From Domibacillus aminovorans (lineage in GTDB: Bacteria > Bacillota > Bacilli > Bacillales > Domibacillaceae), in contig NZ_LQWY01000067.1 of the NCBI RefSeq assembly GCF_001643235.1, positions 124,001-188,000 of the forward strand: a stretch of 64,000 bases of DNA, given 5' to 3'. A program made the position numbers and the translations under genes. Below the pieces are notes generated by a model that worked only from the letters and a program-made list of their open reading frames with translations, did not search any database and had not been told where the DNA came from. Every line of letters begins with the position of its first letter. Within the stretch, counting starts at the first letter, position 1. This document shows positions 8,913 through 17,297 of this stretch, piece after piece.

Positions 8913-8943
8913 CAAAAAAGACGCGAAAGAGAAATTTCGCGTC
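8913..8943 (-). terminator. Terminator of the LytTR regulator gene
   Basis: Read on the minus strand, GACGCGAAA and TTTCGCGTC pair perfectly around six bases and are followed by six T residues. This separates the regulator transcript from the CoA-transferase gene. Confidence 0.88.
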
Positions 8944-8956
8944 ATGAAGCAGTATA

Positions 8957-9607
8957 TTAATAATTGAGTGATTTCCGAAAAGTACTCGTATACGTCTGCG
9001 TGACGGGGATTTTCGTTCGATCTTTCATAATAAGCAAAAAGGTAGAATGCGAATCTGGCTGAATTTCCTGAATGAAATGAACGTTCACAATATAAGAACG
9101 GTGGACGCGGATAAAAGAATCATCCGGCAGCGTAAACTCAAGCTCGGTTAAATTTAACTTATGGTAGCCGCTCCCAGTCTGTGCCTGCACCCTTGTTTTT
9201 CGGCCTTCTGATTCCAGATACATGACATCGCTGTAAGGAATCGGGTACCATCTATCTTCAGATTTAATTGTCAGTACATTGCGCGCAATCGGCGACGGTT
9301 TTGCCGGATAGATGGTGGTAATGGCACCGCTCACTTCATTGTCATCAAAAATGGGTACGGACATAGCGTAATAGGGGATTCCATACACATTACTGTCAAT
9401 ATACATCGATACTTGATGCTTTTCCGTTAATGCCTGATGTGTCACACTGCCTTTTTTGATCGGATCGCCAGCGTGAATATGCAGGTCCACGAGACGGCTT
9501 GGCTGATAATAAATAAATTTTTCGCGGCTGGAAATAGCTACTGCCGTGTTCGAAGGGAAAAATTCTCTCATCACTTCCATAATGCCAGACACAGTAAATT
9601 GATCCAT
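8957..9607 (-). CDS. LytTR-family transcriptional regulator
   Basis: 216 residues from the ATG at 9605-9607, preceded by AAGGAGTGGATGAA. Residues 1 to about 110 look like a small PAS/GAF-like sensor (MEVMREFFPSNTAVAISSREKFIYYQPSR; YIDSNVYGIPYYAMSVPIFD). The C-terminal half is a LytTR DNA-binding domain (DVMYLESEGRKTRVQA, ELEFTLPDDSFIRVHRSYIV, then NVHFIQEIQ). There is no receiver domain with a phospho-aspartate, so the signal is probably a ligand or partner sensed by the N-terminal part. Position suggests control of the CoA-transferase gene; that is inference. Confidence 0.88.
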   Translation of the reverse strand: MDQFTVSGIMEVMREFFPSNTAVAISSREKFIYYQPSRLVDLHIHAGDPIKKGSVTHQALTEKHQVSMYIDSNVYGIPYYAMSVPIFDDNEVSGAITTIYPAKPSPIARNVLTIKSEDRWYPIPYSDVMYLESEGRKTRVQAQTGSGYHKLNLTELEFTLPDDSFIRVHRSYIVNVHFIQEIQPDSHSTFLLIMKDRTKIPVTQTYTSTFRKSLNY

Positions 9608-9671
9608 TTCATCCACTCCTTTTGAATGGTTGTAGTACAATAATTTTAACATATAAATGGAGTGATTCAGG

Positions 9672-10151
9672 ATGGCAAAAGGGAAAACAAATGCAATGCG
9701 GCTACTTGATGCAGGTGGCATTGCGTACAATATGTATAAATATGACAATAAAGATGGGGAAATTGACGGTGTATCTGTGGCGGGAAAAATTGAAAAGGCT
9801 ACAGGGAATGTATTTAAAACACTTGTCACGCAAGGAGCAGCTGGACTTTATGTATTTGTCGTTCCAGTTGAAGAAGAACTAGATTTGAAAAAAGCTGCTC
9901 GCGCTGCCAGTGAGAAAAAAATTGAAATGATTCCAGTGAAAGATCTTCAAAAACAGACGGGTTACATTCGTGGGGGCTGCTCGCCTATTGGGATGAAGAA
10001 GCTCTATCCGACTTTTATTGATGCGAGTGCTTTACACTTAGACTTCATGATTGTCAGTGCCGGGAAGATTGGTGCACAGATCGAGCTGGCACCGGTGGAC
10101 TTGAAAACGATTGTAAATGCTACAATTTGTGAAGTTGTGAAGAAACCTTGA
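9672..10151 (+). CDS. ybaK: YbaK/EbsC-family Cys-tRNA(Pro) deacylase
   Basis: 159 residues, full family length. YbaK proteins edit mischarged tRNA in trans, removing Cys from tRNA(Pro). The conserved features are VFKTLVTQG with the functional lysine, the TGYIRGGCSPIGMKK loop, and the C-terminal SAGKIGAQIELAP. GGAGTGATTCAGG precedes the ATG. It is divergent from the LytTR gene with only 64 bases between the starts, so their promoters probably overlap. Confidence 0.92.
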   Translation: MAKGKTNAMRLLDAGGIAYNMYKYDNKDGEIDGVSVAGKIEKATGNVFKTLVTQGAAGLYVFVVPVEEELDLKKAARAASEKKIEMIPVKDLQKQTGYIRGGCSPIGMKKLYPTFIDASALHLDFMIVSAGKIGAQIELAPVDLKTIVNATICEVVKKP

Positions 10152-10263
10152 ATAAAATGTTAACAAATTGTGTAAAGTTCATGGCATCTCTGTAAAAACG
10201 TTCTTTTTCACTGTTTTTTTCGTATACTGTAGTCATCAAAAGAAACAGGAGTTGAACCTCAAC

Positions 10264-10554
10264 ATGATGGTCGTTGAAAATCTTCTTGACGTGAAAAAAT
10301 ATTTCGCCGGTGAAGTAAAAGAAAACTTTGTTGTGCAGTATGAGAAAATGCTAAAATCCAGCGCATGTTATCAAGCAGGCGATTTACACGAAACAGAAGA
10401 CGAAACAGCGGAATGCATTAAAGTCCTTCGTTCAACAGGTGAAGCAAGTTCAGTCACACGAATTAGCGAATATCCAATCGGCGCGGAATTCACATGCGTT
10501 GACGAAGCACTTGCTCGCATACGGGAAGCACACAGCGATATTTTTAAACGATAA
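10264..10554 (+). CDS. Hypothetical protein of 96 residues
   Basis: Not recognised. The protein (start MMVVENLLDVKKYFAGEV) is small, acidic and soluble, with two cysteines (SSACYQAGD and AECIKVL) and a predicted helical C-terminus ending in REAHSDIFKR. AGGAG lies 12 bases before the first ATG; the second ATG at 10267 is an equal candidate. A TATACT -10 element near 10223 and a strong terminator behind it support an independently transcribed real gene. Confidence 0.65.
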   Translation: MMVVENLLDVKKYFAGEVKENFVVQYEKMLKSSACYQAGDLHETEDETAECIKVLRSTGEASSVTRISEYPIGAEFTCVDEALARIREAHSDIFKR

Positions 10555-10563
10555 TTAAAAGAG

Positions 10564-10595
10564 CAGCCGGTTCCTTTAAGGAGCCGGCTTATTTT
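10564..10595 (+). terminator. Terminator after the 96-residue hypothetical gene
   Basis: AGCCGGTTCC pairs with GGAGCCGGCT (one G-T) around TTTAA, then TATTTTG. Confidence 0.82.
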
Positions 10596-10720
10596 GTTTA
10601 TACGAACAATGTGAAGTATTCAGAAAGAAGCAGGAGTGGTTACAAACTAAGACAGCGTAGAGAAATTCCGGTATACATGTTCCATTGTAGTCATATAGTT
10701 AGACTCGAGGGGGTGGGCGG

Positions 10721-11713
10721 ATGCTTTATTTTACGTCGGGCCATACGGCGAGAGGATTCGTACAGATGGCAGAGACGAATGTGTCGGATGTGCGCCTGTT
10801 TATTTTGCTGCGGGGCGGTGGAGAGTGTGCGCAGATGGAATGTTTAAAAGAGATCGAGGGGCGGCTTCAAAAAGCGGATGTCCAATTTGATTCTATTCGT
10901 AGTCCGTGGAATGCGCTAATGCCGGAAGGACTTATTGTCGGTAACAAAGCGATCTGGTGTGGCAGTCTGGCACCGGATATACCAAACGAAGCGACAGTCC
11001 GTCATGCTGCTATTCATCCGGATATGCTATCGGCTCCGCCTGCACAGAAAACGGCGCACATTGCTTATGACTGTTTTCGGGAAGCGCTGCTCATTCATGA
11101 CGAATGGGAATCCATTTTCATTAACCGATTTGATCCGAAAAAAGCGGATCGACTGGCACAGAAATGGATCGCAGCCCTATTACCTGGGAAATCTGATGAT
11201 GAACAAAAAACAATTCACCGCTTTCTCGGGGCGGCTACACCAACTGGACCGGTTGATTATATTCCAGAGCTGACAGAAGGATTGAAGAAACGGTATTTAA
11301 TTAAAGGAAGAGCGGGTACGGGCAAATCAACGTTTATGAAAAAAATTGCCGCTGTAGCGGAGCAGAAAGGTTATCGGACAGAAATGTATCATTGCGGGTT
11401 TGACCCGGCGAGCATTGATATGGTTATCGTTCGTGAACTTGGATTTGCGCTCTTTGACAGCACGGCACCTCATGAATATTTCCCTGGAAATAATGAAGTG
11501 GATGTTATCATTGACACGTATGAAGAGCTTGTTGAACCGGGAACGGACGAAATGTATGAAAAAGAAATCACCGCGTTATCAAAGAGGTACTCTGAAATAA
11601 TGGAAGAAGGGACGGCCCATTTGCTTGAAGCATACAAAGAAAAAGAGTCAGCACGGACGGCTACGCCCGCGGCTGCTTCAAGAACGGCGGAAATGATTTG
11701 GAATTATTTGTAG
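10721..11713 (+). CDS. P-loop ATPase-like protein with one intact and one decayed nucleotide site
   Basis: 330 residues, resembling the PRK06851-type tandem P-loop proteins of spore-formers. The second Walker A is intact (LIKGRAGTGKSTFMKKIA, about residues 193-210) and is followed by GYRTEMYHCGFDPASIDMVI. The first domain has the expected framework (FTSGHTARGF, then RLFILLRGGGECAQMECLKEIE), but the GxxGxGKS core is replaced by GGGECAQ, so it should not bind phosphate. GAGGGGGTGGGCGG precedes the ATG. The last 10 bases overlap the convergent lipase-like gene. Its biochemical role is unknown. Confidence 0.75.
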   Translation: MLYFTSGHTARGFVQMAETNVSDVRLFILLRGGGECAQMECLKEIEGRLQKADVQFDSIRSPWNALMPEGLIVGNKAIWCGSLAPDIPNEATVRHAAIHPDMLSAPPAQKTAHIAYDCFREALLIHDEWESIFINRFDPKKADRLAQKWIAALLPGKSDDEQKTIHRFLGAATPTGPVDYIPELTEGLKKRYLIKGRAGTGKSTFMKKIAAVAEQKGYRTEMYHCGFDPASIDMVIVRELGFALFDSTAPHEYFPGNNEVDVIIDTYEELVEPGTDEMYEKEITALSKRYSEIMEEGTAHLLEAYKEKESARTATPAAASRTAEMIWNYL

Positions 11714-12507
11714 GAAAAGAAATGCCCGATTTTTTCATCTACAATCGGCGTTTCATGTAGACCGCTATGGTCGATTGTTTTATCATAAATAATAGTAACA
11801 CGGTAGTTTTTTTTCGGTACGATCGCTTTTAAACGGAGTGCACTTTTTACAGGTGTCACTTGATCGCCGGTGCCAGCAATATTCAGCACGTCTATTTCGG
11901 CAGGAAAACGTGTATGTCCGGCAGCAATTTGTGCAAGAGCAGGAGAGCCAGGCATTAAGTCGTACACGGCAGGACCGGTGTTTTGTGTAAACCACCGGCT
12001 GCCGGCGACACCACCAAACGGACTGCCAATGGTGACGAGTTTATCCGTGACAGGATGCCGCTCTGGGTCATACAGTTCCTGCAAAAATTTCACAGAGACA
12101 ATACCGCCCATGGAATGACCGACGATGTTGACACGGTCGATCCCATATTCTTTTTTCAATACTTGCATAACGAATGCGAGAGCATGGGATGTATCGTCAA
12201 ATGAAGCCCGGTTATCTTCAAATAATACTTGAATAAAAGCAGGTTTATCAGGGAGGGACATGTCTTCACGAACGAACAGACGGCCAGCATGTGTCACATT
12301 TATCGTCAACGCCCGTGATCCCCATCCGTACTCTTCAAAACGGGCAATCATCGTATTGAATGAGTTGGCATTTCCTTTAAACCCATGTACAAACACGACC
12401 GTTTCTACATATTGATTTTCTGACACGGCATGATCGTTTTTAGAAAGTGTCAAAAAGCTTACATACATAAAAGCAGCTGCCGCTAAAAATAAGCCGAATT
12501 TGCGCAT
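11704..12507 (-). CDS. Secreted alpha/beta hydrolase (DUF915, lipase-like)
   Basis: 267 residues. A short charged start and a hydrophobic stretch (KFGLFLAAAAFMYVSFLTL) form an export signal or membrane anchor; there is no lipobox Cys. The hydrolase core shows VVFVHGFKGN, the nucleophile elbow GHSMGG, an acid in NIAGTGDQVTP and the histidine in DHSGLHETP, making a complete Ser-Asp-His triad. The substrate may be a lipid or ester outside the cell. GGAGAGGAAGACCGGTC precedes the ATG. It is convergent with the P-loop gene and their coding ends overlap. Confidence 0.85.
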   Translation of the reverse strand: MRKFGLFLAAAAFMYVSFLTLSKNDHAVSENQYVETVVFVHGFKGNANSFNTMIARFEEYGWGSRALTINVTHAGRLFVREDMSLPDKPAFIQVLFEDNRASFDDTSHALAFVMQVLKKEYGIDRVNIVGHSMGGIVSVKFLQELYDPERHPVTDKLVTIGSPFGGVAGSRWFTQNTGPAVYDLMPGSPALAQIAAGHTRFPAEIDVLNIAGTGDQVTPVKSALRLKAIVPKKNYRVTIIYDKTIDHSGLHETPIVDEKIGHFFSYK

Positions 12508-12609
12508 GACCGGTCTTCCTCTCCAATAACACGTAGTACCTTTTAGTGTACAAAGATCCTGTGAAAATATACAGATCGAAATATAATGGGAACAGGGCAG
12601 GTGATAGGG

Positions 12610-12735
12610 ATGAAAGAACTCGTCGGTAAATGTGAAGAATGTGGAAAAGACATTTACTGCATGGATGGTTTTTTTTATGGCGTGAAAGAAGACGGCAAAC
12701 TGCTTTGTTTTGACTGTGCGGATGAAGAAAAATAA
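12610..12735 (+). CDS. Small zinc-ribbon-like protein, 41 residues
   Basis: Reads MKELVGKCEECGKDIYCMDG and ends LLCFDCADEEK. The CxxC pair near the start and the CFDC pair near the end can together bind one zinc. AGGTGATAGGG precedes the ATG and a strong terminator follows at once, so a real short gene is likely. Function is unknown. Confidence 0.65.
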   Translation: MKELVGKCEECGKDIYCMDGFFYGVKEDGKLLCFDCADEEK

Positions 12736-12766
12736 GAGCCTGCTTACAATGCAGTGCTCTTTTTTG
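12736..12766 (+). terminator. Terminator after the small zinc-ribbon gene
   Basis: AGAGC-CTGC and GCAG-T-GCTCT pair around TTACAAT and are followed by six T residues. Confidence 0.85.
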
Positions 12767-12786
12767 TGATACTGGGCAAAGGGATA

Positions 12787-13176
12787 TCATTGAACGGGGG
12801 ATTCACTCAACATACAATACTTTTTCGCTGAATCCGCATCGGTTACAGCATCGATCATTTTAAGGGGACAATCAATGTATGTTCCTAATTGTGTATCGGT
12901 GTAAAGGAAAAGCATATCGGCATTTTGGGAATAGCTTTGCACTTTTTTAACGAGTGAGGCGATGGCTGTCCACTCGGATTGAACAGCGGGAAACGCTAGC
13001 TTCATTTTAATATGGCCGCCAACAGATGCCTGTACTTCCTTGTAATCAGGAATGTCGGGACCGGTGACAAGATCAACACTTTCGCCGCTGTGTCTTGTAA
13101 AGAACTCTTCTCTTTTAGGCAAGAGACGCTGAATGTCAGGTTTAATGTCTTCTCGGAATTGTTTTTCCCATACCAT
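12787..13176 (-). CDS. Hypothetical protein; apparently the C-terminal part of a frameshifted membrane-anchored protein
   Basis: The open frame encodes 129 residues starting MVWEKQFREDIKPDIQRLLP, with one cysteine pair region (DCPLK, KYCML). No ribosome binding site precedes its ATG. In a neighbouring frame, bases 13298 down to about 13162 encode a short charged start (MERTHPDEKTEAIRP) and a strong membrane helix (IIITSWLLISVTLAFIIEI). Adding one A to the A5 run at 13162-13166 joins the two frames as IRIWYGKKQFREDIKPD. The likely ancestral protein is a type II membrane protein of about 167 residues overlapping the end of the DUF418 gene. Family not recognised. Confidence 0.5.
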   Translation of the reverse strand: MVWEKQFREDIKPDIQRLLPKREEFFTRHSGESVDLVTGPDIPDYKEVQASVGGHIKMKLAFPAVQSEWTAIASLVKKVQSYSQNADMLFLYTDTQLGTYIDCPLKMIDAVTDADSAKKYCMLSESPVQ

Positions 13177-13237
13177 ATCCGGATAATTATCTCTATGATG
13201 AACGCAAGCGTCACGCTGATCAATAGCCAGCTTGTTA

Positions 13238-14428
13238 TTATAATCCTTCCACCCGGTCGAATGGCTTCGGTTTTTTCGTCCGGATGCGTCCGCTCCATGA
13301 CCAATTTGTCCACATGCGCATTAGCTGTTCAGACGGTCCGCGTTTAAATCGTTTCATATACAAGGTGCTGCACACGCATTGCAGTATGAAGATCATGATG
13401 CCAAGAAGGATGCTAGCGATCACACCTAATTGTCCAAACAGGCCAAGTCCGTAGCCATAGAAAATAAATGTGCAGATGATGGTCTGCATTAAATAATTAG
13501 TGAGCGACAATTTGCCAACCTGTTCAAAAGATATATTGATTTTTGACGTGGGCCACTTTATATAAAGCAGTGGGAATGCGCAAATATAGCCGATGGAAAG
13601 AGCACTTGTACCGATCGCTCCAGCTACGCCGGTCCAGTTCGTTTCAGGCAAGAGCACAGGGATGCTTTTTAGCAAAAGCCCGATTGGCACAAGCAGTGCT
13701 CCTTTTTGATACAGCGGTTTTTCTTTGTCCGGTCGGGTAAAGATACCTGCTTTGGCTGCATACATCCCGTATAAAAAGAGCGGCGCTGTAAAAAAGGGCG
13801 AAAGCAGAAGGATAAATAGATACAAGTAATCTGGCATAATCAACGGGTCCTCATTGTTTCGCTGGTCCATAATTTCCGTATACGTGCCATCTACATAAAT
13901 CGTTTTTGTTGCATCGACGTAATCTGCCATCTTTTCTTTTTCGGCAACGGTTTCTTCAATTACACCGTACCCGAGCGCAAAGGTAAGCATGAGTAATGCT
14001 GTGCCCCAAATAAGTAGTGTTTTTTTCGAACGTTTTAAAAAGAGAAGAAGAAAGAAGCCCATCATCCCATAAAAAAAGAGAATATCCCCTTCCCATAAAA
14101 AGATGGAGTGCAGCAAGCCGATCGCGATTAATAAAAGAAATCGACGGGCGCAATGCCGCCACACTTTTACACCGTTTCGTTTCAAACTTTCCATCATTTT
14201 CACCATTGAATAGCCGAATAAAAAAGTGAAAATTGGCATAAAACTGCCTTCGATCGCAATCTTGACAAATTTGTAAGCTGCAGAATCGACCGCTGATAAT
14301 GAATATATTTCAATTTCATCTTTCCCCCATATGCCGTACTGAAAAATGAGCAGGTTTGCAAGCAATATGCCAAACAAACTGAATCCTCTCATTCCATCAA
14401 TTATTTGTACCCGTTTTGATTCTGTCAT
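13238..14428 (-). CDS. DUF418 (YeiB-type) multi-pass membrane protein
   Basis: 396 residues with about eight to ten hydrophobic helices. The family start RVQIIDGMRGFSLFGILLAN, the middle GSFMPIFTFLFGYS and the C-terminal GKLSLTNYLMQTI with RFKRGPSEQLMRM are diagnostic of DUF418. The family is related to acyltransferase-3-like membrane proteins; the molecular function is not established. The ATG at 14426-14428 lies 8 bases after GGAGGG; the TTG just before it is less well placed. An 11-bp inverted repeat lies in its upstream region. Confidence 0.88.
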   Translation of the reverse strand: MTESKRVQIIDGMRGFSLFGILLANLLIFQYGIWGKDEIEIYSLSAVDSAAYKFVKIAIEGSFMPIFTFLFGYSMVKMMESLKRNGVKVWRHCARRFLLLIAIGLLHSIFLWEGDILFFYGMMGFFLLLFLKRSKKTLLIWGTALLMLTFALGYGVIEETVAEKEKMADYVDATKTIYVDGTYTEIMDQRNNEDPLIMPDYLYLFILLLSPFFTAPLFLYGMYAAKAGIFTRPDKEKPLYQKGALLVPIGLLLKSIPVLLPETNWTGVAGAIGTSALSIGYICAFPLLYIKWPTSKINISFEQVGKLSLTNYLMQTIICTFIFYGYGLGLFGQLGVIASILLGIMIFILQCVCSTLYMKRFKRGPSEQLMRMWTNWSWSGRIRTKKPKPFDRVEGL

Positions 14429-14485
14429 CAAGGGTTCCCTCCAATTATTCTTACTATTATTTTATAACGATGAAACGACAATTTG

Positions 14486-14520
14486 CTTATTGATTTATGG
14501 AATTTTTGGAAATCAATAAG
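14486..14520. repeat. Perfect 11-bp inverted repeat upstream of the DUF418 gene
   Basis: CTTATTGATTT (14486-14496) and AAATCAATAAG (14510-14520) are exact reverse complements with a 13-base spacer, 58 bases before the DUF418 start. The position fits an operator or a leader hairpin. Confidence 0.6.
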
Positions 14521-14543
14521 GGGATGAAAATTTGCACACAACA

Positions 14544-14580
14544 AATAAAGCCTCCCTGAAAACAATGCAGAGGAGGCTTC
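14544..14580 (-). terminator. Terminator of the AI-2E family transporter gene
   Basis: On the minus strand AAGCCTCC pairs with GGAGGCTT across a 15-17 base loop and is followed by TATTTG. Confidence 0.75.
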
Positions 14581-14583
14581 TTG

Positions 14584-15666
14584 TTAATCGACTTCTTTTC
14601 CGGCAACTTCACGGATTTCGGTTCGTTTTTGGTACAAGTTCGTCAAGATTGTTTTAATGACAGCGTATGTCGGGATGGCGAGGATAATTCCCCAGAGACC
14701 AGCGATGTTGCCAGCTGCCAGAATGATTGTGATCACTGTCAGCGGGTGAATATCGAGTGCTTTGCCCATAACGTTTGGAGAAATAAAATTGCTTTCAATT
14801 TGTTGGGCAACAAGCATGATAATCCCGACATAAATGACCATTTGCGGCTCTTGGCTGAATGCAATAAATATGGCTGGAATAACGGCGATATATGGGCCGA
14901 GAAACGGAATCACATTCGTGAACATCCCAAACATCGCAAGTAACAGTGCGTAATCCAGACGGATAATTAAATACCCGATTAAAAGCATAACGCCCACGAG
15001 AAAGCTGACCAAAAGTTGTCCTTGAATGTACGAACGAAGTGTCACATCCAGATCGTGAAGCGTATGACGAATCCACGTTTTTCGTTCTCCGGAAAAAAAA
15101 CCGGCAACAAATGGTGCAAATTTTTCATGGTCTTTCAACATGTACACGAGGAAGAATGGCACGAGGATAAGTAAAAACAGTCCCTGTACGAATGCTTGAA
15201 CAAAGCCGATTAGCCGTGAACTAAAGCCCGTTACGTAATCATTTAGCTTGTCAGTTACGTTTTCGAGCGATTCAATCGCAGCAGGTGGAAGACGGTCTTT
15301 TTGATTCAACACGAAATCCATCGTCTTTTCTCCTTCTTTTACCATTTGAGGCAAGTTATCAACGAGTGAGCTCACCTGACTATTCGCGACCGGAGCGATA
15401 AGAGCATAAATAAGCCAGAAAACGAGTCCAATTACGATAATAACAGTGCTCAGCGACGCCCAGCGCGGAAATTTTTTCGATTCAAGCCATTTCATAAGCG
15501 GGCGCGTTAAATAAAATAAAACGCCTCCAAGCAGAGCCGGCAGGAAAATGGTTGTCGCTACGATCACGAGCGGATTAAATACTCCGCGAATTTCCTGGAA
15601 CATAAAAATAATGACCATGGCAAGCAATATGCCAATTCCGGTCTGAAACCAGAGTTTATTTGTCAC
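14584..15666 (-). CDS. AI-2E family transporter (PF01594 type)
   Basis: 360 residues with the 8-TM layout of the family: two helices at the N-terminus (GIGILLAMVIIFMF, TIFLPALLGGVLFYL), a third at about 70-90, a soluble helical segment (about residues 95-150), then five helices. Diagnostic segments are LVPFFLVYMLKDHEKF, YIQGQLLVSFLVGVMLLIGY and NVIPFLGPYIAVIPA. Despite the family name, members have varied roles (some are Na+/H+ antiporters), so the substrate is open. It is a single gene with its own terminator, and the ATG follows an AAGGATGT-type site. Confidence 0.88.
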   Translation of the reverse strand: MTNKLWFQTGIGILLAMVIIFMFQEIRGVFNPLVIVATTIFLPALLGGVLFYLTRPLMKWLESKKFPRWASLSTVIIVIGLVFWLIYALIAPVANSQVSSLVDNLPQMVKEGEKTMDFVLNQKDRLPPAAIESLENVTDKLNDYVTGFSSRLIGFVQAFVQGLFLLILVPFFLVYMLKDHEKFAPFVAGFFSGERKTWIRHTLHDLDVTLRSYIQGQLLVSFLVGVMLLIGYLIIRLDYALLLAMFGMFTNVIPFLGPYIAVIPAIFIAFSQEPQMVIYVGIIMLVAQQIESNFISPNVMGKALDIHPLTVITIILAAGNIAGLWGIILAIPTYAVIKTILTNLYQKRTEIREVAGKEVD

Positions 15667-15715
15667 ATAGACACATCCTTTCTACATGTCAACATACCAT
15701 ATTTACCCGTCTATA

Positions 15716-15744
15716 CGAAAAAAAAAGCCGAAGAGTTCCAGCTT
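15716..15744 (-). terminator. Terminator of the YjiH-family gene
   Basis: On the minus strand AAGCTG pairs with CGGCTT (one T-G) around an 8-base loop, followed by nine T residues directly behind the stop. Confidence 0.7.
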
Positions 15745-15745
15745 T

Positions 15746-17083
15746 TTAAAAATAAATATGTGCAACACCTGCGATAATGGGTAATGAAATGAGCGTACGG
15801 ATGAGAAAAATAATCAGTAAGTCTTTAAATGAAACGGGAATTTTCGTTCCAAGCAGCAGTCCACCCACTTCAGACATATAAATGAGCTGTGAAACGGACA
15901 AGGCTGCGATAACGAATCTCGTCAATTCACTTTCGATCCCAGAGCCAATAATCGACGGAAGGAACATATCAGCAAATCCGATCATAATCGTTTCGGATGC
16001 TTCCTGTGCAAACGGAATTTGCAATAATTCAAGAAGAGGGATGAAAGGCATGCCAAGCCACTGGAATAAAGGTGTTGTTTCAGCAATAATAAGCGCTGTT
16101 GTTCCGAGCGCCATAACGATTGGTGCAACACCGAGCCACATATCAAGCACATTTTTACAGCCGTCCTGCACAGTTTCTGATATCTTGTTTTGGCCGGCGC
16201 GCTTCACCCCTTGCTCGTATCCGTATGAAATAGCCGTATACCCTTTGGGAATTGCTTCATCGTCAGCCTGACGCGGTTTTTCATTAATGAACGTATCGGG
16301 TTTTCTTGAAAGTGGCGGAATGCGAGGCATAATGAGTGCACAGGCGATTCCGGCTGAAACAACCGTTAGGTAAAATGGAATGAAATAGTCCGCAAGTCCG
16401 ACCTGGTCGATGACGACAAGACAAAATGTAATCGAAACAACGGAGAACATCGTACCGATAATCGCCGCTTCTTTTTTCGTGTAAAAGCCTTCTTCATACT
16501 GCTTGCTTGTGAGCAGTACACCAATTGTCCCGTCGCCGAGCCATGAAGCTAGTGCGTCAATCGATGACCGTCCAGGCAGTTTAAAGAAAGGGCGCATTAC
16601 TCTTGTAAGCGAGTAGCCGACAAACTCAAGCAAACCGAAATTTAAAAGAAGCGGCAGAAGAAGTCCTGCAAATAAAAAGACTGAAAATAAGACAGGTAAA
16701 AGGCTGATAAGCAGTGTGCCGCCCGTTGCGTCAGACCAGACAGCTTCGGGACCAAGCTGGAAATGCGTCATAACCGCAAAAATGGCACCGACAATGCGAA
16801 CGACTGTCCAAACAGGTGAAATATCAAACAAATTGGCCAGAAAAGCAGAATGACGCACGAAAGCAGGACGCATTATTTTCACGGCAATCGTCGCAAGAGC
16901 AGCGAAAATGATTAAAGTGGTCATAATCGCTGGAATGAACGCTCCAATCCAATCTTGAAGCGCATTGGACATAATCGCGATTGGAATCGTCAATCCATCT
17001 TTCACAGGTACCGGCGTTATAAACAACAAAATCCCGATCAGTGACGGAATAATAAAAAGCCACGGGGATGTTTTTTCATGCAT
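15746..17083 (-). CDS. YjiH family membrane protein with nucleoside-recognition (Gate) domain
   Basis: 445 residues, about eleven hydrophobic helices. Typical segments are LFIIPSLIGILLFITPVPV, LLNFGLLEFVGYSLTRVMRP with FKLPGRSSIDALASWLGDG, and VLDMWLGVAPIVMALGTTAL. Gate-domain proteins are thought to gate or move nucleoside-like solutes; the substrate here is unknown. I chose the ATG at 17081-17083 with AAGGAAGGG upstream rather than an extension of 32 residues. The upstream region, shared with a divergent HAD gene, contains a CcpA-operator-like site. Confidence 0.88.
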   Translation of the reverse strand: MHEKTSPWLFIIPSLIGILLFITPVPVKDGLTIPIAIMSNALQDWIGAFIPAIMTTLIIFAALATIAVKIMRPAFVRHSAFLANLFDISPVWTVVRIVGAIFAVMTHFQLGPEAVWSDATGGTLLISLLPVLFSVFLFAGLLLPLLLNFGLLEFVGYSLTRVMRPFFKLPGRSSIDALASWLGDGTIGVLLTSKQYEEGFYTKKEAAIIGTMFSVVSITFCLVVIDQVGLADYFIPFYLTVVSAGIACALIMPRIPPLSRKPDTFINEKPRQADDEAIPKGYTAISYGYEQGVKRAGQNKISETVQDGCKNVLDMWLGVAPIVMALGTTALIIAETTPLFQWLGMPFIPLLELLQIPFAQEASETIMIGFADMFLPSIIGSGIESELTRFVIAALSVSQLIYMSEVGGLLLGTKIPVSFKDLLIIFLIRTLISLPIIAGVAHIYF

Positions 17084-17186
17084 ATATAAAACCCTTCCTT
17101 TGTATAAATATTCATGCTTTACACAGTTTAATTCATCTATTCCCGAAAATCTACAAAATCGGTCATATTCATAAAACACAGATTTT

Positions 17187-17200
17187 TGTTAACGTTTTCA
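17187..17200. promoter_or_regulatory. CcpA operator-like site between yjiH-type and HAD genes
   Basis: TGTTAACGTTTTCA matches the catabolite operator consensus TGWAANCGNTNWCA at 13 of 14 positions, including the central CG. It lies in the 214-base divergent intergenic region and could act on either gene. Confidence 0.4.
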
Positions 17201-17297
17201 ATAGTGATTGCTGACAGATCGGAGCTTTTATACGTATTCTGACGTATTTTCATGTTAAAATAAGAAGGGATTAAATATAAACGAGAAGGTGAAAAGA

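Noticed and set aside
13238-17083. DUF418, AI-2E and YjiH genes as one transport operon
   Set aside because: Each gene after YjiH is preceded by a terminator and has its own spacing, so they are separate units on the same strand.
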